From the NCBI RefSeq assembly GCF_020529025.1, contig NZ_JACNMM010000012.1, positions 1 through 64,000 of the forward strand: DNA of 64,000 nt, given 5' to 3'. The position numbers and the translations under genes were made by a program. Shown piece by piece: positions 1-8,826 of this stretch; the first letter of the stretch is position 1, and each line of letters starts with the position of its first letter. Origin of the DNA: Oceaniglobus trochenteri. GTDB taxonomy: Bacteria > Pseudomonadota > Alphaproteobacteria > Rhodobacterales > Rhodobacteraceae. The notes beneath the pieces were generated by a model that worked only from the letters and a program-made list of their open reading frames with translations, searched no databases and was not told where the DNA came from.

Positions 1-133
1 TATCGCCGACGCGGCACATCCGCAGCAGAGAGGACTTCGATCTCGGGTCTGAACTTATGGTCGGCCATAAGGTCGGACTTAGCACCGACGCCGAAATCCC
101 GTCAGACGGCCTCCGCCGCAGGGATACCATCAA

Positions 134-334
134 GTGGCCCCTAAGTATCCGAACATTACGGTCCAGCTGACTGGGGATGATAGCAATGCATTCATGATCC
201 TCGGGTTGTGCCAACGGGCCGCCAAAGGCGCGGGAATCTCGAAGCAAGAGATCGCCGCGTTCTACCAGGAGGCCACAAGTGGGGATCATGATCATCTGAT
301 CCAAACCGCCATGCGCTGGTTCAGCTGCGAGTAG
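134..334 (+). CDS. small conserved hypothetical protein
   Basis: A 66-residue protein starting at a GTG codon. The pattern (a YPNITVQLTG start, an alternating hydrophobic core, the middle block GISKQEIAAFYQEA, and HLIQTAMRWF near the end) matches a small protein family I recall as common on plasmids and integrative elements, always of unknown function. No signal peptide, membrane segment or catalytic motif is visible. It runs towards the hsdR gene and its last 14 bases overlap the hsdR stop region on the other strand. The GTG start is the first available in frame, has no convincing ribosome site, and could be wrong. The 133 bases before it hold nothing I recognise. Confidence 0.6.
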   Translation: MAPKYPNITVQLTGDDSNAFMILGLCQRAAKGAGISKQEIAAFYQEATSGDHDHLIQTAMRWFSCE

Positions 335-3300
335 CTGCCGAGCTGCTCTGCGTCGCCTTTTTGGCATAGGTCGCTGCGAAAATTGTCTCCGAAAGCCATT
401 TCTTGAACGACGGATTGTCGCTGAACTGCTTGAAAAGTTCGGTGTGGTCTGAAAGCAGCTCGATGACCGCTCGCTCCAGGGCTTTGTCGTGCTCGATACG
501 GGCGTTCTGCTTGTCCGAGTTCTGCATCGCATTCTGGTAGGCTTTGTCGGCCGCGACCTTGGTGGGCAACTCCTCAGCGATCACCTTCCCGATTTTGTCA
601 ACATCCTTCCAATCGATGTTGCCGAACATCTCATTGAACGTCTTCAGGATGTTGCTCAGAAAGTCGAGTTCTGGCTCAGGCTTGCGACCGCCTCCACCCA
701 AAGGTACCGGCCCGATTTCCGCATCCGCATCGGGAAGCGCAATCGACATCGTCGCCTGCGCCTCGACCCGATAGCTGTCCATGTCGATGGCTTCGAGGAT
801 GCCCTTCGAGAGATCCTGCTCCTCAGGCGCTGGCAATTTCGGCGTGAGGAAGTTCAGAAAGATCGAGAGTTTCTCCCACTCCGCGTTCGTGTAGGGCAGA
901 ATGGCCGCGAGGAATCCGTAGGTGCGCGTGAAAGCCTTCGCCTTGCCCTTGAAGTCGACCTGCCCATCTTCATCTAGGTCGGCCTTGTAAACCGCGACAC
1001 ACGCATCGAGGATGGGGTCGAGCTTGTCCCGGTCGGCGCCACCGAGATAAAGCGCCACGAGGTCCTCCACCTGCTCCCAAGAGTAGACTTGGTAGCCGTC
1101 GAGCCGCGCTTTCAGGTCGTGCAGCTTGTTCGGGTCGGTCTCCTCGCTCAGGATCGTCGTGCGGTAGTAGTCCTCGAACGACGCCTTGATGCTATCCACG
1201 TCGTTCATGAAATCCAGCACGAAGGTGTCGTGCTTCTGCGGATGCGCCCGGTTCAAGCGCGACAGCGTCTGCACGGCCTTGATGCCGGAAAGCGTCTTGT
1301 CCACGTACATCGTGTGCAGCAGCGGCTCGTCATAGCCGGTCTGGAACTTGTCGGCGACGATAAGGAACCGGTACGGATCATTCTGGATCGTCTCCTCAAT
1401 CTTGTTGCTGGGAAAGCCGTTAAGCGACGCCTCGGTGACCTTCATTCCGCCATATTCATGCTCGCCAGAGAAGGCGACGATGGCCTGATATGGGCTCTTG
1501 CGCTCTTTCAGATATTCCCCGAAAGCGTGGAAATATTGGATAGCGCGGTGAATACCGCTGGTCACCACCATTGCGCGCGCCGCGCCGCCGATCTTGCGGT
1601 GGGCCATCACCTGGTCGTGGAAATGATCGACCATGATCTCCGCCTTCTTGCGGATCGCATGGTCATGGGACTCCACGTAGCGCCGAAGCTTCTTTTGCGC
1701 CCGCTTGCTGTCAAATTGCGGATCATACTCCACAGTCTTCATCAGGCGGTAGTAGCTGTCGACCGGAGTGTAGTACTTCAGCACGTCGAGGATAAAGCCC
1801 TCTTCGATGGCTTGCTTCATCGAGTAGTTATGGAAGGGGATGTGCCTGACCTTGCCGCCCTCAGGCACCGCCGTGCCGAAAACCTCAAGCGTTTTGTTTT
1901 TTGGCGTGGCTGTAAAGGCGAAATAGCTCGCGTTCGGCAGCACCTTCTTAGCTTCCATAAGCCGGTTTATGGTGTCTTCGACCGTTTCCTCTTCGTCCTC
2001 GGCCCCATTCGCGGCGAGCGCGATGTTCATTTTCGCAGACGTTCGGCCGCCTTGGCTGGAATGCGCCTCGTCGATGATGATGGCGAAGTTTCGACCGCGA
2101 TGGCTGTCGCCGATCTCGTCCAGGATGAACGGAAACTTCTGTACAGTGGTGATGATGATCTTCTTGCCTTGCTGCAGGAACGTCCGCAGCTGCTGCGAGC
2201 CTTCGGTGACTGCGCCAACTATCGAGGATACTTGAGCGAACTGTTTGATGGTGTCGCGGATCTGCTTGTCGAGCACGCGCCGGTCGGTGACTACAATGAC
2301 AGTGTCGAAGGTTGGTTTGCCGCGTGTCTCCAGCCCGATGAGCTGGTGACCGAGCCAAGCGATCGAGTTGCTTTTTCCTGAACCCGCTGAATGCTGGATC
2401 AGGTACCGCTGTCCGGCACCTGCGGCCTCGGCATCAGCCAGCAGCTTGCGCACAACGTCCAGCTGATGGAAGCGCGGGAAGAGCTGTTTCGGTTTCTTTT
2501 TCTTGCCTCGCTCATCGGTCTCCTCAACCACCTGCGCATAGTTTTCGAGGATGTCGGTGAGGTTCCGCTTGGTCAGAATTTGCTTCCACAGATAATTGGT
2601 CTTCAATCCGTTAGGGTTCGGCGGATTGCCCGCGCCGTCGTTCCAGCCCTTGTTGAACGGCAGGAACCAAGAGGCCTTCCCCTTCAGATGCGTGCACATG
2701 CGCACCTCGTGATCGTCGACGGCCCAATGAACGACGCAGCGGCCAAACTGGAACAACAGCTCCTTTGGGTCGCGGTCGCGCTTGTACTGCTCGATCGCGT
2801 CGTCGACAGTCTGTTTAGTCAGGCTATTCTTCAACTCGAAAGTGAAGACAGGCAGGCCGTTAATGAACACGGCGGCGTCGAGCGACAGTTTTGTTTCATC
2901 CTTGGAATAGTGCAGCTGGCGCGTGACACTGAATACATTGGCCGCGAACAGCTCCTCGGCCTTGGTGTTGCCGGGGGTGGGGGTGCCGAAGAACAGCTCG
3001 ACCGAGCCTGGCCCATGCTTCACCCCGTTGCGCAGCAAGTCGATTACACCGCGTTTCGCGATTTCACCCTGCAAACGGTGCAGGAATTGCAGCCGCTTCG
3101 GGCCATCCTCACCAATGCCAAGCGCTTCGACCACGTCTGGCTGAGTGGAATTCAGGAAAGCGAACAGCTTCACGACGTCGATGGCGTGGTCTCGGTCGAA
3201 ATCCTTGGAGTCACCCGCAGTATATCCCGCCTCGTCGATCAGCGAGCGGACGATGAGGGTTTCGAGACCCTTTTCACTCGTGTCAGTGTGCTGCCGCATT

Positions 3301-3875
3301 CGACGAACTCCTTCAACCTGGGTGCCGGGATCGACCCGAATGAGACCTGCTTCGCTGAGGAATGCCTCAAGCATCGGGTCTTTTGCCTCGAACCCTTCGA
3401 TCAGACGTCGCGCCGCGTCGGACGGCATTTCCAGCCGGACACGAGAACTATTGGCTTGGGTCACCGAAGCAATTGATATTTGCCCGAAAGGGACACCGAC
3501 ATACGCGGCAACCATTGAGACTAGGCGTTGCCGCTCTTTTTCGTTCATCTCATCGGGATCACGCGCCACAATCAGATCGACCAGCATCTTTTGTTCTGCC
3601 GACATCGGCGGCGGATCACCGCGTGCAATGATGCACGGCGATTTCTTGTATCGTTGGAGGTAGCTCACGCCCCATTTTTCGTTGTCCGCCCGCTCGTGGC
3701 AGTTGGCGCACAAAGCGATCAGGTTTTCGAGCGAATGGTCCTGCGACTTGCTCCAAGGGATGACGTGCGCATACTCGAGCGGCAGCGACACGCAGCAGAC
3801 CGCGCAATGATGCCGAGCCTCGAAGAGCACATCGCGCTTTATTTCGATTGGGATTGCAGGCCTATTCGTCGGCAT
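321..3875 (-). CDS. hsdR: HNH nuclease-HsdR fusion: type I restriction enzyme R subunit
   Basis: 1184 residues, last gene of the operon. The R subunit of type I enzymes is the ATP-driven translocase and nuclease. Residues 10-65 form an HNH zinc-finger nuclease (Cys24, Cys27, AHVIPW with His37, Asn51, Cys56, Cys59-His60). A short domain at about 143-185 follows, with a beta-strand and helix pattern like the adaptor domains often found next to effectors (unsure). The HsdR proper has a PD-(D/E)xK nuclease (Asp333, Glu347, Lys349), Walker A at 495-502 (HSAGSGKS), DEAH at 601-604, TAT at 654 and a QTLSRLNRAH motif VI. The N-terminal HNH, about 200 residues with its linker, is extra to the usual R subunit. 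It overlaps hsdS by 14 bases. Confidence 0.93.
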   Translation of the reverse strand: MPTNRPAIPIEIKRDVLFEARHHCAVCCVSLPLEYAHVIPWSKSQDHSLENLIALCANCHERADNEKWGVSYLQRYKKSPCIIARGDPPPMSAEQKMLVDLIVARDPDEMNEKERQRLVSMVAAYVGVPFGQISIASVTQANSSRVRLEMPSDAARRLIEGFEAKDPMLEAFLSEAGLIRVDPGTQVEGVRRMRQHTDTSEKGLETLIVRSLIDEAGYTAGDSKDFDRDHAIDVVKLFAFLNSTQPDVVEALGIGEDGPKRLQFLHRLQGEIAKRGVIDLLRNGVKHGPGSVELFFGTPTPGNTKAEELFAANVFSVTRQLHYSKDETKLSLDAAVFINGLPVFTFELKNSLTKQTVDDAIEQYKRDRDPKELLFQFGRCVVHWAVDDHEVRMCTHLKGKASWFLPFNKGWNDGAGNPPNPNGLKTNYLWKQILTKRNLTDILENYAQVVEETDERGKKKKPKQLFPRFHQLDVVRKLLADAEAAGAGQRYLIQHSAGSGKSNSIAWLGHQLIGLETRGKPTFDTVIVVTDRRVLDKQIRDTIKQFAQVSSIVGAVTEGSQQLRTFLQQGKKIIITTVQKFPFILDEIGDSHRGRNFAIIIDEAHSSQGGRTSAKMNIALAANGAEDEEETVEDTINRLMEAKKVLPNASYFAFTATPKNKTLEVFGTAVPEGGKVRHIPFHNYSMKQAIEEGFILDVLKYYTPVDSYYRLMKTVEYDPQFDSKRAQKKLRRYVESHDHAIRKKAEIMVDHFHDQVMAHRKIGGAARAMVVTSGIHRAIQYFHAFGEYLKERKSPYQAIVAFSGEHEYGGMKVTEASLNGFPSNKIEETIQNDPYRFLIVADKFQTGYDEPLLHTMYVDKTLSGIKAVQTLSRLNRAHPQKHDTFVLDFMNDVDSIKASFEDYYRTTILSEETDPNKLHDLKARLDGYQVYSWEQVEDLVALYLGGADRDKLDPILDACVAVYKADLDEDGQVDFKGKAKAFTRTYGFLAAILPYTNAEWEKLSIFLNFLTPKLPAPEEQDLSKGILEAIDMDSYRVEAQATMSIALPDADAEIGPVPLGGGGRKPEPELDFLSNILKTFNEMFGNIDWKDVDKIGKVIAEELPTKVAADKAYQNAMQNSDKQNARIEHDKALERAVIELLSDHTELFKQFSDNPSFKKWLSETIFAATYAKKATQSSSAATRS

Positions 3876-5958
3876 CTGCCCCCTCCATTAACTCGGTGTC
3901 ATCTGTCTCCAGTACGTCGTCCGATAAATCTATGTCTTCCAAGGAAGTGTTTTCGTCCAGAGCAGGAAGCTCGATATGCCTTACGTCCAGTTTTCCGGTC
4001 ACAATGTCGGAAATTAGCCTTTCGCGGTACTCGTTGATCTTCGCGAGTTCAGACTTAAATCTTTTGCGAATAGCCGTTTCGAGATCAATGATGCGCCGTA
4101 TTTCCTGTTGAATTTCGGCCGGTGGAATTCTTATTTTTTCCTTTCGAAGTGATCTTATGTTCAGAGGTCGATTGCGACCTGCAGCTCCGCGAGAGTGTAT
4201 ATCGAGCAATAATTGCCCATAGTCTGATCGAAAGAATGCAAGCAGATAAGAGGTGTCGACGACGCCTTCTGTGCCACGCAATATTGGGTAACGGTGTGAG
4301 GCTATGCACCCGTCAGCTTCATCGCCTACAAGAGCTACCGCCCCCTCCCACGCAAACTGGCCACTAAAGATAAAGTCTCCTGCCTTTATCCAGAAGAAGT
4401 GCGAGTCCCCCAGTTCTTCACCTGGCGTTTCCGGCTTTAGGAACATTCCGCGGCCCCTGTTGTACAAGCCGACAGGGATGTACAAGTTTGCTGGCGCACG
4501 CTCGACCGGTCTGATCACCAACTGTGTTGCAACATCAAGCCTTATCTCTTGCGCGTCTGTAGAATTCATGGCTTCGCGAGTCACAAGCTTAAGACGTTCG
4601 GATGCGGCCTCCGCTATCTTCCTTTTGTTTTGTATGAGGCGACGAATGCGCTGGTCATAGTTCCGAATAAAGGAAACGATTATTCGCTGCTCATCTTCGG
4701 GCGGCTGCATTGCAGGGATAGTGCCAAAGCGGTCCGAATAAAGTCGCAGGAAGCCAGACATGCCGGTTCCAAGCCCTTTGGACTCCTGACGAAATTTGGC
4801 CCTGTAGATGTTCGTCTTGAACAGGTTGACGAAATAATCGGGCTCAATCGGTTGCAGGAGGCGGAAGACCGCATAGTCAGGGCTAACAAGGCCGTCCTCA
4901 CGCGCAACGGCAAACATGCCATTCGATGCCTGCATTCGGTTGAGGACCATTTGGCCGGCTCGGACCCGCTTGTAACCCTTCAAATCCTCTGGCGTTACTG
5001 GCTTGGTCGAGACCTTGTTGTGGGGGATCAACCCGTGTGCCTGGCGCATAGAAAGCAATGTTTCGGTGCCAGTATCCGTTCGATCATCAACTTCGCGAAA
5101 AAGGTACTTGCTTCGCACAACCTGCCAGTGTTCTGGAGCGGCTCCGAGCCAATCATGAGCACTGTCGCGATAACCCGAGTATGGTTTTGGGCCAATGGTA
5201 TTCTCCGCCTCGGCGGCGCGATCAGTTTTAATATCCATTTGGCCCTTGTCGATCATTGGTTGGTCAAAAAGTGAGGGTTGCGGCAGGTCGCGCGGCGGTG
5301 GTGGAGCAACCGGGCGTTCGTGACGTGCATCAAGCCCAACGGGCCGACGGCTACCGCCAGCAGCGCAAATCACCTCAATAGGTTGGCGGAACAGAAGAAA
5401 TTCCGGGATCGACAGCGGTTCGATCTCGTGCAGGCTCTCCGCCTCATCGCCCTTCAGCTGCTCGCGCAGTTCCATCAGCAGTCGGCCAAGCACGTTCATG
5501 CCGACGAGAGTGCCGTCGTCAATCACCTTCGCGCCCCAGAAATCATCCTTGCGGGATTGCTCGACGATGGGCCGGTCCCCGGTCGACAGCAACAGCCTGC
5601 CGAACTCATTCCAGTTCTGCGCCAACTTCACCCGCAGGCTCCAGCGCATGATCTTCACGCGTACTGCGTCCCAATCCGGCCTCGAATCCTTGCGGAACGG
5701 CTTGCTCCGCATTTTCGCCGTCATCGGGCTACGCTCGTCGATGATCGTGCGCTGCACATCCGGCAAATGCGGAAAGCGGCACGCCTGATAAAGAGCCTCC
5801 GACGTTCGGATGCGGACACCGTTCACACATAGCGGAAAGCCTCCAGCCATATTCGACAACCCGCCAAACCGCTCCTTCGTCTTGAGGAAGACGACGCTTG
5901 TTTCGCGGTCATATGTTCGGAACTGATTATTCCGGGACGCTTCAGAAGTCGAAGTCAT
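3862..5958 (-). CDS. hsdS: NADAR-HsdS fusion: type I specificity subunit with N-terminal NADAR domain
   Basis: 698 residues against about 400-450 for an ordinary HsdS. Residues 20-168 are a NADAR (YbiA-like) domain: TSEALYQACRFP at 52-63, SPMTAK at 77-82, WDAVRVKIMRW at 96-106, LLSTGDRPIVEQ at 123-134, KDDFWGAK at 137-144 and NVLGRLLMELRE at 155-166. NADAR enzymes cleave N-glycosidic bonds, including ADP-ribose attached to guanine. A low-complexity Pro-rich linker (about 205-230) leads to two HsdS target-recognition halves (about 256-460 and 470-650), each ended by a helical repeat, followed by an acidic tail. HsdS sets the DNA target for methylation and cleavage. It overlaps the PRTase-like gene by 17 bases and hsdR by 14 bases. 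Confidence 0.9.
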   Translation of the reverse strand: MTSTSEASRNNQFRTYDRETSVVFLKTKERFGGLSNMAGGFPLCVNGVRIRTSEALYQACRFPHLPDVQRTIIDERSPMTAKMRSKPFRKDSRPDWDAVRVKIMRWSLRVKLAQNWNEFGRLLLSTGDRPIVEQSRKDDFWGAKVIDDGTLVGMNVLGRLLMELREQLKGDEAESLHEIEPLSIPEFLLFRQPIEVICAAGGSRRPVGLDARHERPVAPPPPRDLPQPSLFDQPMIDKGQMDIKTDRAAEAENTIGPKPYSGYRDSAHDWLGAAPEHWQVVRSKYLFREVDDRTDTGTETLLSMRQAHGLIPHNKVSTKPVTPEDLKGYKRVRAGQMVLNRMQASNGMFAVAREDGLVSPDYAVFRLLQPIEPDYFVNLFKTNIYRAKFRQESKGLGTGMSGFLRLYSDRFGTIPAMQPPEDEQRIIVSFIRNYDQRIRRLIQNKRKIAEAASERLKLVTREAMNSTDAQEIRLDVATQLVIRPVERAPANLYIPVGLYNRGRGMFLKPETPGEELGDSHFFWIKAGDFIFSGQFAWEGAVALVGDEADGCIASHRYPILRGTEGVVDTSYLLAFFRSDYGQLLLDIHSRGAAGRNRPLNIRSLRKEKIRIPPAEIQQEIRRIIDLETAIRKRFKSELAKINEYRERLISDIVTGKLDVRHIELPALDENTSLEDIDLSDDVLETDDTELMEGADADE

Positions 5959-6988
5959 CTAAATCGACCTCTTGTTCATATGTGCGCCGTTGCAGCAATG
6001 GATACCACTTGCTGAACGGATGATTGCGGTGGGCATCGGGATCGCCCCACCACAAGGCGAGGGGCGCGTTGTTGGGACAGTTCCGATAGGTCACGATGGT
6101 CGAGCCGAAGCCGACGCCAAAACCACTGAACCCGAGAGGGCGCATGATGGCTGAGGGGTTCTGGCAAAATCCACGGATACGCACGCCCGCCATGAGAAAT
6201 TCGCGTTCGAGCAGTTGGCGACCTTCGTCTGATGAGAATATCTCGATTTCTGGCTTGCCGCCCGGTTGGCGTAGCTCCAAGGGGAAACGTCCTTGTTGCG
6301 CCAAATAGGCCGCGAGAGCAGGATCATCTGGGACGGTCGCGGGCCAAAGGACTTCAGACGTACTTCGGTACGCTTTTCTGTTCTCTATTCGCGCTGCTGC
6401 CCAAACATGGAGCTCAAGCTCTTTGCCGGCGGCGGCAGCAACTTCCTTGAGGCTCTTTGTAGACTGCCATTCGCCAAGTCTATGCGTGGCGATTACGAGA
6501 ACGTGCACCACCGCCTTCGCTGGCGCAGCTTCCCTGATCCAGGCCGTCAAGTCATTTTTCACTCGGCCACCAGTGAAAATAACGTCGTCCAAATAGACGT
6601 ATGCACCACCAGGGGCACCACAAGCATCAAGGTTTAGCCCGCACTGTTCCTGAAGAGATTCCCCGAAGAGCCTCCGTATCTGTGTCTGACTTTGCCCATT
6701 CTGTTGGATGTCTAAAAGATGTGCGCGCGACCAGAAACCGGCAATATCTTTGCCAGTTAGATTCTCGTGATTAATCTGTGCAGAAAAAAAGCCCTTAATC
6801 CATTCCTCGGAGAAGTAAGTCTGCTTGAGAACGTGATCCATCTCGCGAAGGATCGGTAGTTGCACGTCCGCGCCAAACTGATTGATCCACCGCTCTACAT
6901 GATCTGGAGTCGGTGCCGGAAGATCGCCTTCGCGATAATCTGCAGTTGTTGCTGCTATTGAAGCAAGGAGGTCATTTCGCTCAGTCAT
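5942..6988 (-). CDS. phosphoribosyltransferase-like protein
   Basis: 348 residues. The only clear motif is YVYLDDVIFTGGRVKNDL near residue 130, which matches the PRPP-binding loop of type I phosphoribosyltransferases (hydrophobic strand, two Asp, then TG). A helical N-terminal part lies before it. The C-terminal third (RIRGFCQNPSAIMRPLGF, then PLALWWGDPDAHRN) resembles the C-terminal block of PRTase-like proteins found in bacterial conflict systems (the PRTase-CE type). The substrate is unknown. It sits between the DUF262 gene (39-base gap) and the NADAR-HsdS gene (17-base overlap), so it is surely co-transcribed. I infer that it makes or removes a ribosyl or ribosyl-phosphate group relevant to the NADAR domain; nothing in the sequence proves this. 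Confidence 0.75.
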   Translation of the reverse strand: MTERNDLLASIAATTADYREGDLPAPTPDHVERWINQFGADVQLPILREMDHVLKQTYFSEEWIKGFFSAQINHENLTGKDIAGFWSRAHLLDIQQNGQSQTQIRRLFGESLQEQCGLNLDACGAPGGAYVYLDDVIFTGGRVKNDLTAWIREAAPAKAVVHVLVIATHRLGEWQSTKSLKEVAAAAGKELELHVWAAARIENRKAYRSTSEVLWPATVPDDPALAAYLAQQGRFPLELRQPGGKPEIEIFSSDEGRQLLEREFLMAGVRIRGFCQNPSAIMRPLGFSGFGVGFGSTIVTYRNCPNNAPLALWWGDPDAHRNHPFSKWYPLLQRRTYEQEVDLDDFDF

Positions 6989-7027
6989 TTGTAGCTCTTC
7001 GGTATGAAAGTAAAAATTAGCTGTTGC

Positions 7028-8824
7028 TTATAAGCCTTCGAAGTAGGTTTTTATCTTCTGCGCCATCAGTTTTCGGCGCTGTTCGAGAAAGTCGTCAAAG
7101 GTCGGGATATCACCGTCTAACAGACTCGCCGGCAGACAGCTCATCTGCAAGTTCGACCGCATCTCATCACCAGTCGTGATCCCGCCATACCTCTTGGGGC
7201 CGCCGTTGCATTGTTCAGAAAGCTCGGTGAAATAAACCTTCGGATCGCGATCACCGATGCCGATATTTATCTCGCTTTGAGCCAGGACGAAGTTGCCAAT
7301 CTGATTGTAGCGGCCTCGCGTCAGGCCCTGGCCCTTGAGGTGATTGCGTGGATAGACATGGTGCACGTCGCTGCGGTTCAGCAGCAGGTCGCGCACGGTT
7401 ATATCGCGAGACAGGAAACCGAGATCACCGAGCTTTGCCTGTGCTGCCTGATAGACCAAGAAATAGGGGCTTGAACCTGATGAGGTTTCCATCTCCTGCG
7501 GCAGCAGCGTATTCCAGAAGCTCTCGGGCAGTTCGGCGTCGATCACGGCATCAGTGTAACTAGCCAAGCCACGAGATTCGATCTGGCGAATATCGAAGTC
7601 GAATGCCGTTTCTGGGCTTCCCGAATAGCGCCCACGAAGCAGCGACATGACGTACCAGCGCCGCACAAGACGCTCCAAGTCGGCAGCGGGCATGCTTTCA
7701 GCTCGACCTCTCAAGTAGAGAATGTAAGCAAAGTTGATCGCGTTCTGACTACGGATTAGCCTTGAGGTCACAAAACCAGCCGAGCGAAGGATCATCGTCA
7801 ATCGGTCGAAATGAGTTTTGTTTATAAAATTCAGGACGCCTGTCTTCAGGCGGGAAAAAGCCTCTTCTGCGACAGCTTCTTCATACTGCTTTGTCTCGAA
7901 GTTTCGACCCGATAGGAGGGCGACAAGGTCTTGGAGCTTTCCGCGTCGGAATTCAGATGTGAACGCAACTCGTAGCATGTCTGTGTAGGTGGGATCGTAG
8001 AGGTCGTCATTGACGTCTTTAAGCCAACGCATCTTCGGGAGGAATTCGGATGTGGCGAATGCCTTATCGCCCTTTTCAATTCGAGGCAAAAATTCAGGCG
8101 CGACAGCAAGGTGGCAGAAATAGTCTATCGCCTTTCGCAGTATGTTACCGCCATAAGTGTCGTTCGCCGCGATTTTCGACATGGCGAAGTCAGCCTGGCT
8201 GAGCGATGCACCGGCCGAGTTCACTCGGATGAAGATCTCGGTCACCGTCTCGATATCGAGATCTTCAGCCAGTTCGATGATGCCAACCTGGTTATTTATA
8301 ACCTTGCGAACCTTCTCCAGCACCAATGAAATCTTATCCTGATCAGCCTCTGGATTGCGCGCTGTGTATTCACGCGTGAGCTTGGTCAGGCTGGCGTCAG
8401 GCGCGAAAACCGTCGCCAAGTCAGGGATCCATGAGGCATCTTTCTGGATGGCCGGGTTCGAGACCTCGAAGCGCTCGTCGACTGGGTGGAAAGCGATCCG
8501 GATGCGTACCGTCTCGTAGTCCTTGGTGAGTACCTCCTGGCCGAGCAACGCGGCCATGAGTGCGGTGACGCGCTGCTGCCCATCGATCAGAATGCGTTTG
8601 CCCGAGGATGTGGAGCCATCCTTCAATCGGACCGACGGGTTTCGCCAAGCGATCAGATAGCCGACCGGGTAGCCCTGATAGAGTGAGTCTAGCAGGTTCC
8701 GTACCTTGGTCGCATCCCATACGAAGGGGCGCTGGATCTCTGGGAATGCGATCTCGCCGGACTTCACCCAAGTCAGCAGTGTCTCAATCGGATGGGGGGT
8801 CACGGAGTAGCGCTGGGTGGCCAT
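7028..8824 (-). CDS. DUF262 / HNH (GmrSD-like) protein
   Basis: 598 residues. The N-terminal DUF262 domain (ParB/Srx-like NTPase fold, the GmrS half) has its signature [10 protein letters not shown] at about 80-89, preceded by [12 protein letters not shown] central helical region follows. The C-terminus has an HNH/DUF1524-type nuclease signature: [12 protein letters not shown] from residue 487 and [14 protein letters not shown] near 508-521. This is the single-chain form of GmrSD, the type IV enzymes that cut DNA with modified bases in an NTP-dependent way. It starts 2 bases after hsdM ends, so it is part of the operon. Having it between M and S is unusual. Whether it restricts modified DNA here or helps the type I complex is not visible. 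Confidence 0.88.
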   Translation of the reverse strand: MATQRYSVTPHPIETLLTWVKSGEIAFPEIQRPFVWDATKVRNLLDSLYQGYPVGYLIAWRNPSVRLKDGSTSSGKRILIDGQQRVTALMAALLGQEVLTKDYETVRIRIAFHPVDERFEVSNPAIQKDASWIPDLATVFAPDASLTKLTREYTARNPEADQDKISLVLEKVRKVINNQVGIIELAEDLDIETVTEIFIRVNSAGASLSQADFAMSKIAANDTYGGNILRKAIDYFCHLAVAPEFLPRIEKGDKAFATSEFLPKMRWLKDVNDDLYDPTYTDMLRVAFTSEFRRGKLQDLVALLSGRNFETKQYEEAVAEEAFSRLKTGVLNFINKTHFDRLTMILRSAGFVTSRLIRSQNAINFAYILYLRGRAESMPAADLERLVRRWYVMSLLRGRYSGSPETAFDFDIRQIESRGLASYTDAVIDAELPESFWNTLLPQEMETSSGSSPYFLVYQAAQAKLGDLGFLSRDITVRDLLLNRSDVHHVYPRNHLKGQGLTRGRYNQIGNFVLAQSEINIGIGDRDPKVYFTELSEQCNGGPKRYGGITTGDEMRSNLQMSCLPASLLDGDIPTFDDFLEQRRKLMAQKIKTYFEGL

Positions 8825-8826
8825 TC

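Noticed and set aside
3862-6988. DarTG-like toxin-antitoxin in the R-M operon
   Set aside because: NADAR is present but no DarT ADP-ribosyltransferase motif was found in any gene of the operon.
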